A DNA stretch of 64,000 bases from CAVXZE01 sp963766175 (GTDB lineage: Bacteria; Myxococcota_A; UBA9160; UBA6930): positions 25,648 to 89,647 of the forward strand of contig CAVXZE010000026.1 in NCBI GenBank assembly GCA_963766175.1. Reading direction: 5' to 3'. How positions within the stretch are numbered: the stretch's first letter is position 1; the number at the start of each line of letters is the position of its first letter. A model generated the notes under the pieces. The model searched no databases, had not been told where the DNA came from, and saw nothing but the letters and a program-made list of their open reading frames with translations. This document shows, in pieces, positions 47,114 to 55,780 of this stretch. A program made the position numbers and the translations under genes.

Positions 47114-48010
47114 ATGCGGGTGTTCGTGACCGGGGTGGCCGGCTTCGTGGGGCAGAGGCTCGAGGCTCGTCTCCGGGCCGCGGGCGCCCAGGTGATTGGC
47201 ACCGATCTGGAGCTGGACGTGGGGGATGCCGGCCGGGTCGCGGATGCCGTGACAGAGGCGCGTCCGGACGCAATCGTTCACCTGGCCGCGATCTCCTTCG
47301 TCCCCGAGGCCGAGAGCAATCCCCAGGCGGCGTACCGGGTGAATTTCCTCGGCGCTCACTCGATCCTGGAAGCCGCCCAGAAGATCTCACCGGACGTGCG
47401 CGTATTGCTGGTGGGCTCGGGGTACGTCTACGGAGCGGCCGATCCCGGCGCTCCGCCCTTCGACGAGAGCTCTCCCTTGCGGCCGGATTCGCACTACGCC
47501 TGGAGCAAGGCGGCGGCGGATCTTCTGGGCGGTTTCTACGAAAGTCGGGGCGTGGATGTGGTGCGGGTTCGCCCCTTCAATCACACCGGCCCGGGCCGGC
47601 CCGATCGCTTCGTGGAGTCGAGCTTTGCGCGGCAGATCGCAGAGATCGAGGCCGGCGTGCGGCCCCCGAAGATGGCGGTTGGAAACCTCGATTCGGTCCG
47701 CGACTTCCTGGACGTGGAGGACGTGCTCGACGCCTACCTCCAACTCCTCGATCCCAAGGTGCCGGCGGGCGTCTACAACGTCGCGAGCGGAAGGTGCACC
47801 TCGATCCGCGATCTGCTGGACCTGCTTCTCGCCGAGACTTCGGTTCGGCCCGAGGTCGCGGTCGACCACGCCCGGTGGAGACCGGCCGACAGCGTGGTCG
47901 GCTCCGCAGAACGGCTCGAAAAGGCGACGGAGTGGGCACCGGCGATCCCGCTCCGGGAAACCCTCAGGCGTCTGCTCTACCACTGGCGCGAAGCGGTTCG
48001 CGCCGCGTGA
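47114..48010 (+). CDS. GDP-6-deoxymannose reductase-like SDR enzyme
   Basis: 298 residues, extended short-chain dehydrogenase: NAD(P)-binding VTGVAGFVGQRL, catalytic YAWSK, and NFLGAHSILEA, RPFNHTGPG, VRDFLDVEDVLDAY as in RMD and GDP-mannose 4,6-dehydratase. Likely reduces a 4-keto-6-deoxy sugar nucleotide to the rhamnose-type sugar; a dehydratase partner is not in the window. ATG 47114 starts directly at the Rossmann strand. The 3' end overlaps prmA on the other strand by 47 bases. Confidence 0.85.
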   Translation: MRVFVTGVAGFVGQRLEARLRAAGAQVIGTDLELDVGDAGRVADAVTEARPDAIVHLAAISFVPEAESNPQAAYRVNFLGAHSILEAAQKISPDVRVLLVGSGYVYGAADPGAPPFDESSPLRPDSHYAWSKAAADLLGGFYESRGVDVVRVRPFNHTGPGRPDRFVESSFARQIAEIEAGVRPPKMAVGNLDSVRDFLDVEDVLDAYLQLLDPKVPAGVYNVASGRCTSIRDLLDLLLAETSVRPEVAVDHARWRPADSVVGSAERLEKATEWAPAIPLRETLRRLLYHWREAVRAA

Positions 48011-48848
48011 GCAGTCCGAGCCAGCAGTCGCCCGCGGTGTCGGTCTCGGTTCGCGTCGCCTCGACACCAAGCCCCGCGCGGGCGAGCGATCGCTCCATCG
48101 CACCTCGCTCGCCCTCCAGAAGGCCGGAGAAGATCGCGATTCCCCGCGGCCGGGTGTGCGAGGCGATCGGTCCGAGCAGCGGCTGGAGCTCGGTGTAGAG
48201 CATGTTGGCGAGAATCAGGTCGAAGCGCCGCGAGCCGATCGCCTCGACGGGCCCGACAAAGACGAGCACGCCGTCGCTCAAGCCATTCGCGGCGGCATTG
48301 GCGCGGATCGCCTCGCCGGCCAGCGGATCGAGGTCGTGGGCAACCGCGCGTCGCGCACCCAGGGCGAGGGCGGCCAGGGCAAGCACACCCGTTCCCGAGC
48401 CGACGTCCAGGACCTCCGACGCCACCACCTCATCCGGGGCCACCTGGTCCAGGAGGCCCAGGGCCAATCTCGTCGAGGCGTGGCCTCCGGTGCCGAAGGC
48501 CTGGCCCGGATCGACGATCAGGGTCGCCTGCCCGACCGGCCCCCGGTGCTCCAGGAAGGAAGGCCGGATGGCGAGGCGCGGCGAGATCTCCACCACCGTC
48601 AGGCCTTTGCGCCAGGCACGCGACCAGTCCTGGTCCTCCACCAAGGTGGCATCCCCGACGGCGCTCCCGGCACAGTGGCGGAGCGCTTGCAGGACCGCGT
48701 CCGAGCGGTCCGCCGGGGCGTAGATGAGGAGCTGTGAGCCCCGCTCCTCGAGACCCGCGGCGCCGGCGAAGTACGCCTCGGCAGCCACCCGATCCGCGAG
48801 CTCCGCCGAATCCACCTCCACCGAAATGCTGACGAAGCTCTTTCTCAC
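47964..48848 (-). CDS. prmA: ribosomal protein L11 methyltransferase
   Basis: 294 residues. N-terminal L11-recognition domain (ISVEVDSAELADRVAAEAYF, VEDQDWSRAWRKG) and methyltransferase domain (IVDPGQAFGTGGHASTRLAL, VLDVGSGTGVLAL, LANMLYTEL). Trimethylates L11. Among several in-frame GTGs, 48848 has AGGAG upstream and gives the length of E. coli PrmA. Its first 23 bases overlap the start of the divergent aminopeptidase gene. Confidence 0.93.
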   Translation of the reverse strand: MRKSFVSISVEVDSAELADRVAAEAYFAGAAGLEERGSQLLIYAPADRSDAVLQALRHCAGSAVGDATLVEDQDWSRAWRKGLTVVEISPRLAIRPSFLEHRGPVGQATLIVDPGQAFGTGGHASTRLALGLLDQVAPDEVVASEVLDVGSGTGVLALAALALGARRAVAHDLDPLAGEAIRANAAANGLSDGVLVFVGPVEAIGSRRFDLILANMLYTELQPLLGPIASHTRPRGIAIFSGLLEGERGAMERSLARAGLGVEATRTETDTAGDCWLGLLTRREPLRASGRADA

Positions 48849-49866
48849 CCTGCTCCTCACCACACTCGCGAGCCTCGAAACCGGCTGTTACTACACCCAC
48901 CTCGCCTCGGGGCAGCTCCGCATGCTTCTGGCGAGGCGCGATGTCGGCGATCTGATCGCCGATCCCGAAACCCCGGAGAAACTTCGCCAGCACCTCGAGC
49001 TCGCGCAACAGGTGCGCGCCTACGCCGCCGAGATCGGGCTCGACGTCGGGGGACAGTACACGAGCTACGTCGAATGGCCCGGCGATCGCATCGTGACCAC
49101 GGTGGTCGCGACGCGACCCGGTGAGGTCGAGGCCGAGAACTTCTGGTTTCCGTTCGCGGGAAGCGTCCCCTACAAGGGCTTCTTCGACGAGGAGCGCGCC
49201 CGAGCGGAGGCCGCAGCGCTGCGCAGCCGGGGGCGCGATGTCTGCCTCTTTCCGATTCCGGCCTACTCGACCCTCGGCTGGCTGGACGACCCGCTCACGG
49301 CACCGATGCTTCGCGAAGACCGCGGAAGACTGATCGAGACGATTCTCCACGAGCTCGTGCACGCCACCGTCTACGTGCGCGACGAGCCGGAGTTCAACGA
49401 AGGCCTCGCCACCTTCGTCGGCCAGGAGGCTGCGATCCGGTTTCACGAGGATCCCAGGGAACGCCAGGTGAAGCAGCGGCGGGTGGAGGACGACCGCGCC
49501 GTGGCCCGCACCCTGGTCGCATTTCGCGATCGGGTCGCGGAGCTCTATCTGGAGAGCGAGGCGGGAGTGCAGCGCGACGCCTCGCGAGCGGCCCTCGAGA
49601 GCCAGACCCGAAGCGAGCTCGCAGCCCTCGATCTCGCCACCCGCGACGGGCAACGGCTGGCGGAGCGGGTGCGCCTGAACGACGCGTGCCAGGCGCTGAT
49701 CGGGACCTATCACGGTGATCTGGCTCGCTACGGGGAGCGGCTGCAAGAGCTGAACGGCGATCTCCGTGCCTTCCTGGAGAGCGCGCGGCAAGCCGCGGAG
49801 GAGCCGGACCCCCGATCCTCAGCGCATCTCACGCCAGGTCGAGACGGCTCGCCCGAACACCCGTAG
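48826..49866 (+). CDS. lipoprotein zinc aminopeptidase
   Basis: 346 residues. Lipoprotein signal LTKLFLTLLLTTLASLETGC with Cys21, then the domain of the predicted aminopeptidase family (COG4324): YVEWPGDRIVTTVVATRPGE, FPFAGSVPYKGFF, HELVH at 175-179 and NEGLATFVG with Glu192 as third zinc ligand. Probably periplasmic, membrane-anchored. ATG 48826 is in the lipoprotein signal; upstream frame is antisense to prmA. Starts divergently inside prmA's own start region. Confidence 0.85.
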   Translation: MLTKLFLTLLLTTLASLETGCYYTHLASGQLRMLLARRDVGDLIADPETPEKLRQHLELAQQVRAYAAEIGLDVGGQYTSYVEWPGDRIVTTVVATRPGEVEAENFWFPFAGSVPYKGFFDEERARAEAAALRSRGRDVCLFPIPAYSTLGWLDDPLTAPMLREDRGRLIETILHELVHATVYVRDEPEFNEGLATFVGQEAAIRFHEDPRERQVKQRRVEDDRAVARTLVAFRDRVAELYLESEAGVQRDASRAALESQTRSELAALDLATRDGQRLAERVRLNDACQALIGTYHGDLARYGERLQELNGDLRAFLESARQAAEEPDPRSSAHLTPGRDGSPEHP

Positions 49867-49867
49867 C

Positions 49868-49895
49868 GATGGAGCGAGCGCTCTCTCGCTCCATC
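49868..49895. terminator. hairpin between convergent genes
   Basis: GATGGAGCGAG (49868-49878) pairs perfectly with CTCGCTCCATC (49885-49895) around a 6-base loop, between the stop of the aminopeptidase gene (49866) and the stop of the minus-strand gene at 49907. There is no T-run on either side, but position and an 11-bp perfect stem suit a shared terminator. Confidence 0.5.
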
Positions 49896-49906
49896 CCCCC
49901 GACGCG

Positions 49907-50158
49907 TCAGCGAGTACGTTCGAAGACGAAGCGGGCGTGGCCGGGCGCCGGGCGCTCCAGTGTGACCCGCACCTCGGGGCCAGCGGAGCGCCGCGCCAGC
50001 GCCGCCATGAAGCCGAGCGTCGACTCGAGAACGAGATCCACGCAATCGCTGTCGATCCGCCCCTGTTCGAGCGCACTGCGCAGGTCCTCCACGATCGACG
50101 CCACGATGTAGCCTTTGACGCACTTCTCTGTCATGGCGTTCACGTCCAGCGCTCTCAT
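49907..50158 (-). CDS. small conserved-looking hypothetical protein
   Basis: 83 residues: RALDVNAMTEKCVKGYIVAS, then a helical stretch and a short beta end (VRVTLERPAPGHARFVFERT). No signal, membrane helix or known motif. ATG 50158 follows GAGAGG with 5-base spacing; the frame remains open to 50209. Unknown function. The 220 bases between it and the MoxR gene hold a small hairpin CGCTGC/GCAGCG (50253-50268) and no clear promoter. Confidence 0.55.
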   Translation of the reverse strand: MRALDVNAMTEKCVKGYIVASIVEDLRSALEQGRIDSDCVDLVLESTLGFMAALARRSAGPEVRVTLERPAPGHARFVFERTR

Positions 50159-50378
50159 CGGCGCCTCTCTGGACGCGCTGAACCGACCTCGAGACGGATC
50201 CCTGTTCATCGGTGGGCCCGGCTAGCGACGTGCGGGGCAGAGCCAAGGAAAGCGCTGCGATTGCAGCGTCTTGCCGGCATTTCTGCACCTGGAGTGCGGG
50301 TCGAGGGGCCCTCAGGCCCGGGACCGAAGATGCCGAAGACGACAGGTGCCGGATTTCCCACTCGTTCAGAGGCTGCAA

Positions 50379-51374
50379 ATGCACCAGACCGCCACGCCGC
50401 CGAGCGCTCCGCCGCTCTCTCCCGAGCGGGCCGCCGAACAGGCGGACCGTCTCCGCTCCAACGTCGAGCGGGCTCTGCGCGGCAAGCCGGAGGTGGTGCG
50501 GCGCGCCGTGGAGACCTTGATTGCCGGTGGACACCTCCTGATGGAGGATATTCCCGGTGTCGGAAAGACGACCCTCGCCAACGCGCTGGCCAGGTCCGTG
50601 GACGCCTCCTTCCGCCGCATCCAGTTCACCAGCGACCTGCTTCCCGGCGACATTCTCGGCGCCTCGGTGCCGGAGATGATCGACGGCCGCGCTACCGGGA
50701 ACTTCAGCTTCCAGCCGGGCCCGATCTTCGCCAACGTGGTCCTGGCGGACGAGATCAACCGAGCAAGCCCGAAGACACAGTCCGCGCTCCTGGAGGCGAT
50801 GTGCGAGGGAAACGTCACCGTCGAGGGCCAGACCCACGCTCTGCCCGAGCCCTTCTTCGTGATCGCCACCCAGAACCCCGTAGAGCACTACGGCACCAAT
50901 CCCCTCCCCGAGTCCCAGCTCGACCGTTTCCAGATGCGCCTGCGGATCGGATACCCCGCACCCGACGACGAAGCGGCGATCCTCCGCGATGACCCGGCGG
51001 TGCACGAGCTCCCGCGACTCGAGCCGATTCTCTCCACTGCCGACGCACTGGGGATGCGGGCCACCGCAGAGAGGATCAAGTTCGACGACGCTCTGATCGC
51101 CTACCTGCTGGAGATCGTGGCGGAGACTCGCGAGCACGAGGCGATCCACCTGGGCGTCTCGCCGCGCGGCGCCGTGGCCCTGCGCCGCTCCGCTCAGGCG
51201 CGGGCCCTGGTGGACGGACGCGACTACTGCATCCCGGAGGACGTCCGTGACCTCGCCGTGGATGTCCTCGCCCATCGGATCGTGATCGACCCGCGCGGCG
51301 GGCCGCAGCGGTCGTCGGAGGAAGCCGAGTGGATCGTTCGGGAGATCCTCGACCGGGTGGCCGTCCCGCTCTGA
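50379..51374 (+). CDS. MoxR-family AAA+ ATPase
   Basis: 331 residues: Walker A GVGKTT, Walker B VLADEINRASPKTQ, sensor 1 VIATQNPVEHYGT, LDRFQMRLRIGYP. The most common MoxR subfamily, placed before DUF58 and transglutaminase genes. It probably remodels or activates the DUF58/TgpA membrane partners. ATG 50379 follows AGAGGC; earlier frame has no ribosome site. Founder of a four-gene plus-strand operon (50379-54977). Confidence 0.93.
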   Translation: MHQTATPPSAPPLSPERAAEQADRLRSNVERALRGKPEVVRRAVETLIAGGHLLMEDIPGVGKTTLANALARSVDASFRRIQFTSDLLPGDILGASVPEMIDGRATGNFSFQPGPIFANVVLADEINRASPKTQSALLEAMCEGNVTVEGQTHALPEPFFVIATQNPVEHYGTNPLPESQLDRFQMRLRIGYPAPDDEAAILRDDPAVHELPRLEPILSTADALGMRATAERIKFDDALIAYLLEIVAETREHEAIHLGVSPRGAVALRRSAQARALVDGRDYCIPEDVRDLAVDVLAHRIVIDPRGGPQRSSEEAEWIVREILDRVAVPL

Positions 51375-52357
51375 GGGACGACACCTGGCGCAAGCGGATC
51401 CGCCGCTGGCTCCGTCCCCCGCGTACCCTCCGGCCCACGCGCGCCGGCTGGCTTTTCTTCGCTGCGACCCTCGGTGTCGGCCTGGCAGCCATGAACACCG
51501 GCAACAACCTCATGTACATGGTGCTGTCGCTGCTGCTGGCCTTCCTGGTGCTCTCCGGTGTGCTCTCGGAGTCGGCCCTGCGAGGAGTCCGGGTGCGGCG
51601 CAGGATTTCACGGGAGATGTTCGCGGGTACACCCGCGCCGCTGGTCCTCGAGATCACCAACGAGCAGCGGCGGGTGCCGTCTTTCGCCATCGTCGTCGAA
51701 GACCTGTTGGGAGCTCAGGTGGATCGCGCCGAGGCCATCGGGCGGGTGTTCGCGCTCCGCGTCGGACCCGGGCAGACCGAGACGCGCGCCTACCGTTTTG
51801 CGCCCTCTCGCCGGGGTGATCTCGGCTTCGCCGGATTTCGAGTGACCACCCGCTTCCCCTTTGGGCTCTTCTCGAAGGCGATGCTCATCGAGGCCGAGGA
51901 GCGCGCGCTCGTCTACCCCGCAGTCGAGAAGCTGGTACGGATGCAAGGAGGAACCCCGGCCCGGGATTGGGGAGAGACCAGCGGCGGGCAGGGAGGAGAC
52001 GGCTCCCAGGTCACCGGCCTCCGGGCGTTCGCCTCTGGCGATCATCTCCGGCGGGTTCACTGGAGGGCCTCCATGCGACGGGCAACCCTCCTGGTCCGCG
52101 ACCTGGAGAGGGACCAGAGGACCGAATTCGAGGTGCGGCTCCGCACCCGGGGCGCACAGCCGGGCGAGGCCTTCGAGGCCGCGGTGAGTTACGCGGCGTC
52201 GGAGGTGGTCGCCCACCTGGGGGCCGGTTGCCGGGTCGGTCTCCGCACTGACAGCGACTTCATCGAACCGGCCGAAGGAGCCCTGCAGCGGGATCGGCTG
52301 CTGTGCTTCCTGGCTCGGGTGTGCCCCGACGGGGATGCGCTGGGAGCGGCTGCATGA
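51329..52357 (+). CDS. DUF58 membrane protein
   Basis: 342 residues. Two close membrane helices near residues 40-80 (GWLFFAATLGVGLAAMNTGNNLMYMVL), then a beta-rich region and the DUF58 core (GDHLRRVHWRASMRRATLLVRDLE), a VWA-like fold. Works with MoxR and a transglutaminase-type membrane protein in an unknown envelope process. GTG 51329 overlaps the MoxR gene by 46 bases; a CTG at 51371 would form a CTGA overlap with the MoxR stop, in line with the ATGA overlaps of the next genes. Confidence 0.88.
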   Translation: MDRSGDPRPGGRPALRDDTWRKRIRRWLRPPRTLRPTRAGWLFFAATLGVGLAAMNTGNNLMYMVLSLLLAFLVLSGVLSESALRGVRVRRRISREMFAGTPAPLVLEITNEQRRVPSFAIVVEDLLGAQVDRAEAIGRVFALRVGPGQTETRAYRFAPSRRGDLGFAGFRVTTRFPFGLFSKAMLIEAEERALVYPAVEKLVRMQGGTPARDWGETSGGQGGDGSQVTGLRAFASGDHLRRVHWRASMRRATLLVRDLERDQRTEFEVRLRTRGAQPGEAFEAAVSYAASEVVAHLGAGCRVGLRTDSDFIEPAEGALQRDRLLCFLARVCPDGDALGAAA

Positions 52358-54435
52358 GTCGCGTCGAGTTCCGCGAATCCCTCGAGTTGCCCCGCCCGGC
52401 TGCAGCCATCGCGATGGTCGGATCAGCCAGCCTGACCCTCACCATTACCGGTCAACTGGCGCCCTGGGCGGTCGTCCTCGCCGCAGTCGGAATCGGCGCG
52501 GCCGCGCTGCTGCGAGAGGCCCCGCGAAGCTGGCAGCAGAGTGGCCTCGTCCTGAACGGGTCGATCGGTGCCATCATGATCCTGAGTGCATGGCTCTTCG
52601 CCCGAGGGGAGCTGGCCGTGGTGGCCCTCGCCCACTTCGCCATCCTCACCCAGGCCTTGCAGCTTCTCGACGCCCGGCCCCGGCGCTCCGAGTTCCTGCT
52701 GGTCGCCCTCTCGCTCTTCCAGGTGATCCTGGCGGCGAATCTCACCGACAGCGTCTTCTTCCCCCCGCTCCTGGTGCTCTTCGCGGTGGCGACGGTCTGG
52801 ACGCTGATGGTCCACACACTCCGCGCCGAGGCCCTCGAGGCCGGCGAGCCCGGGGCAGCGCGCCGAGCCATCAGCGGCGGGCTCCTGCGCATGACCGTGA
52901 TCGCGTGTCTGTTCTCGGTGCTGCTGGCTCTACTGCTGTTTCCACTGCTCCCGCGGATTCGCTCGGGAGTCCTGTTCTCGGCGGCCTTCGACGGCTCCCT
53001 CGGCATAGCGGGCTTCTCCGACCACGTGGAGCTCGGCGAGATCGGCCGGATCCGCATGGATCCCACGCTGGTGCTCCGAATCGAGACACTGGAGGGCGAA
53101 CCGCCCGACACCGAAGAGCGCTATTGGCGGGGTCTGGCCTTCGACCGCTTCGACGGTCGAAGCTGGTCCATCACTTCACCGACCCGCGAACGCGTGCCCG
53201 GCGACAGCGAGATCGGCGTAGACCTGGGATACCGAGCGCGGGGAAGACGGCTGGTACAGCGCATCGCGCGCGAGCCGATCGACCCCGGCGTGATCTTCTC
53301 CGCGGGCGCGGCGACGGGGATCCGCGGGCCGCTCGGCCGGCTGGAGCGCGACGCGAACGGCGCGCTCTACGCCCACAAGACCGCGGGAGAGCGGGCGGAC
53401 TATACGATCGCCAGCGATTTCGTCGTCCGGGACGACGCTGCGGTACGCGAGATCGATGCGACGCTTCCCGACAGCCGAGGCGAACGATATCTGGCCCTTC
53501 CCGAGCTCTCCCCCGCAATCCCGCGGCTGGCGCGGCAGATCACAAGGAACCTCGCCAACGACGGCGAACGCGCACTGGCCATCGAAACCTACCTGCGACG
53601 GCAGGGAAGGTACTCGGACACTCCTCCGGTGGTGAGCCGCGACGATCCGCGCTCGCCGATCGAGGTGTTCCTGCTCGGCGGTACCGAGGGCCATTGCGAG
53701 TACTTCGCTTCGGCCATGGTGGTTCTGGCCCGCTCGCTCGGCCTCCCTGCGCGGCTCGTCAACGGCTTCGCCGGTGGGCGCATGAATGAGGTGGGTGGGT
53801 TCATCGAGGTCAGCAGCTCCGATGCCCACGCATGGGTCGAGATCCACTACCGGACGTTGGGCTGGGTGCGATACGACCCGACGCCGCCGGATCTTCGCCT
53901 GGCCGGCGCCCTCGCCACCAGCGGCTCCCTCGTCGAGCTGGCCAGCGCCCTCGAGTTCTGGTGGTTCCGCAACGTGGTCGACTTCGATCGCGGGCACCAG
54001 GCCCGGGCGCTGAAGAAGGCCTGGAGAACCTGGCGGGATTGGCGGAAGGAGGCGGGCGGAGCACGCGCCCCGCAGCGGGAACCCGGGTCGGGGCGATGGG
54101 ATCTGCCCGACCCGCCCAAATGGCTCTGGGTCGTCGGCGCTCTCGCTCTGGGACTCGGAGGCCTGGCCTTCGACCTTCGGCGGCGAAAGCGGCACACAGG
54201 GGTGCCGCGCTTCTACGAAGAAGCGCTCCGTCTGCTCAGGCGGAAGGGTCTGGTACGCGATTCCGCCACCACGGCTCGCGCCTTTGCCTCGCTGGCGCGC
54301 GAGAAGCTCTCTCCCCCCGCCGCCCGGACCTTCGCCGCGATCACCGAGTCCTACCTGGCGGAGCGCTTCGGCGGCCACCCCACCGCAACGCTCGAGGCGG
54401 AGCTTCGTGCGCTCCGTGATAGCCTCCGCACATGA
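52354..54435 (+). CDS. TgpA-like transglutaminase membrane protein
   Basis: 693 residues. About six N-terminal membrane helices (DUF3488), a large periplasmic transglutaminase domain with Cys448 in GHCEYF, His492 in DAHAWVE and Asp508 in YDPTPP, one more helix (~590) and a cytoplasmic DUF4129 tail. The triad is intact. TgpA is essential in Pseudomonas aeruginosa; its substrate is unknown. ATG overlaps the DUF58 stop (ATGA). Confidence 0.9.
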   Translation: MSRVEFRESLELPRPAAAIAMVGSASLTLTITGQLAPWAVVLAAVGIGAAALLREAPRSWQQSGLVLNGSIGAIMILSAWLFARGELAVVALAHFAILTQALQLLDARPRRSEFLLVALSLFQVILAANLTDSVFFPPLLVLFAVATVWTLMVHTLRAEALEAGEPGAARRAISGGLLRMTVIACLFSVLLALLLFPLLPRIRSGVLFSAAFDGSLGIAGFSDHVELGEIGRIRMDPTLVLRIETLEGEPPDTEERYWRGLAFDRFDGRSWSITSPTRERVPGDSEIGVDLGYRARGRRLVQRIAREPIDPGVIFSAGAATGIRGPLGRLERDANGALYAHKTAGERADYTIASDFVVRDDAAVREIDATLPDSRGERYLALPELSPAIPRLARQITRNLANDGERALAIETYLRRQGRYSDTPPVVSRDDPRSPIEVFLLGGTEGHCEYFASAMVVLARSLGLPARLVNGFAGGRMNEVGGFIEVSSSDAHAWVEIHYRTLGWVRYDPTPPDLRLAGALATSGSLVELASALEFWWFRNVVDFDRGHQARALKKAWRTWRDWRKEAGGARAPQREPGSGRWDLPDPPKWLWVVGALALGLGGLAFDLRRRKRHTGVPRFYEEALRLLRRKGLVRDSATTARAFASLAREKLSPPAARTFAAITESYLAERFGGHPTATLEAELRALRDSLRT

Positions 54436-54977
54436 GCCGGTTCGTGTTTCTCGACCGCGATGGGACCCTGGTCCGGGACCTGGGCTACACACATCGCATC
54501 GAGGACTACGAGCTCCTGCCGGGTGTCGTAACCGGGCTGCGGCGCATCCTGGATGCCGGGTACCGGCTGGCAGTGGTCACCAACCAGAGCGGCATCGGGC
54601 GGGGGTATTTCCGCGCCGAGCAGTACGCGGCGTTTCAGGCTCATCTCGCCAGCGACCTGGCCCGTCAGGGCGTTCCGATCGAGGCCAGCTACTTCTGTCC
54701 TCACCGGCCCGAGGCGGAATGCCAGTGCCGCAAGCCCCGGCCCGCGCTTCTCCACCGCGCAGAGCGGGAGCTCGGCGCCGATCTCGCGCGAAGCTGGGTG
54801 ATCGGTGATAGCTCCGTCGACGTGGAGCTGGCGCAGCAGGGCGGCTGTCGGGGCGCGGTCCGCGTGCTCACCGGCAGCGACGAGCCTTCGGACAAGGTGA
54901 CGCCGATGGTCTACTGCGTGGCGAACTTCGAGGAGGCCGCCGAGATCGTGCTTCGGGCCGATCAACGCACTCCGTAG
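54432..54977 (+). CDS. gmhB: heptose bisphosphate phosphatase GmhB
   Basis: 181 residues, HAD family: FLDRDGTL with Asp8/Asp10, TNQSGIGRG, zinc loop CPHRPEAECQCRKP, IGDSSVDVELA. Removes the 7-phosphate of D-glycero-manno-heptose 1,7-bisphosphate for the LPS core, implying a Gram-negative envelope. ATGA overlap with tgpA-like gene. Its 3' end overlaps queE on the other strand by 16 bases. Confidence 0.93.
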   Translation: MSRFVFLDRDGTLVRDLGYTHRIEDYELLPGVVTGLRRILDAGYRLAVVTNQSGIGRGYFRAEQYAAFQAHLASDLARQGVPIEASYFCPHRPEAECQCRKPRPALLHRAERELGADLARSWVIGDSSVDVELAQQGGCRGAVRVLTGSDEPSDKVTPMVYCVANFEEAAEIVLRADQRTP

Positions 54978-55777
54978 ATCGGGTGGGTCTGGGGAATCAC
55001 CCGGACGTCCGCCAGCCGGCGACCGGCTCGCGCACTCAGAACCAGCATCCGCTCCGCAGTCGGCCGTTCCCTTGTGCCGCCGCAGGGGGTGACCGGCTGC
55101 AGGACGAGAGTCGCGCCCCCGTGCACCCGCGCGATTCGCGCGACGGCCTCGTCGATCTCGGCGTCTCGGCTTCGCGGGGTGATGACGATCTTTACCACGG
55201 CACGGTGTGCCCGCTTCGCGATCTCGAGGAAGCGCTCGTGGGCATCGTGGAAATCCGCAGCGGCACCTCGGGGCGGATCGCCGACACGACGCACGTCACT
55301 GGCGAGCTTCCAATCCATCGAGATCACATCGATGCTCTCGATGGCGCCCTCCAGGGCCTCCGAGGCGAGTCCGTGGGTCTCCAGGTGGATCGCCGGACCG
55401 AGCCCGCGCAGCGCCTCTGCCACCGCTTTCACCGCCGTGGGCTGCAGGAGCGGCTCACCCCCTGTCAGGCTCACGAACCGGTGGTCCTCGACCTGCAGGG
55501 ATCGGGCCGCGGCAACGATTTCTTCGACGGGCAACGGGTTGGACCGCGTCCGCCACTGGCCTGAGTTCCGAGCGGTCTCGATCCGACACTCGGCGACGGA
55601 CTGCCAGGTATGCGCCGAGTCGCACCAGCGGCAGCGGAGATCACAGCCTCCGAAGCGCACGAAGAGGGTAGCGGCGCCCACGTCCGGCCCCTCGCCCTGG
55701 ATCGACGAGAAGATCTCGACGAGATTGGCAGCCCCGTCCGCGCCCTCGCCGAACGGAGGCTTCCACTCCTTTCCCAA
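54962..55777 (-). CDS. queE: 7-carboxy-7-deazaguanine synthase QueE
   Basis: 271 residues, radical SAM: FSSIQGEGPDVGAATLFVRF, iron-sulfur motif CDLRCRWCD, LTGGEPLLQP. Ring contraction step of queuosine synthesis. TTG 55777 is the only start candidate ahead of the conserved N-terminus and has GAGGGG upstream. Starts 3 bases after the DHH-like gene. Confidence 0.93.
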   Translation of the reverse strand: MGKEWKPPFGEGADGAANLVEIFSSIQGEGPDVGAATLFVRFGGCDLRCRWCDSAHTWQSVAECRIETARNSGQWRTRSNPLPVEEIVAAARSLQVEDHRFVSLTGGEPLLQPTAVKAVAEALRGLGPAIHLETHGLASEALEGAIESIDVISMDWKLASDVRRVGDPPRGAAADFHDAHERFLEIAKRAHRAVVKIVITPRSRDAEIDEAVARIARVHGGATLVLQPVTPCGGTRERPTAERMLVLSARAGRRLADVRVIPQTHPIYGVR

Positions 55778-55780
55778 CGG

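Noticed and set aside
47964..48010. Assembly error at the reductase-prmA junction
   Set aside because: The 47-base convergent overlap leaves both C-termini intact and normal in length; this is common in compact genomes.
44950..48198. 1,082-codon open frame on the plus strand
   Set aside because: It runs antisense to the ATPase regulator and out of frame through the reductase gene; no domain is recognisable and high GC makes such frames common.
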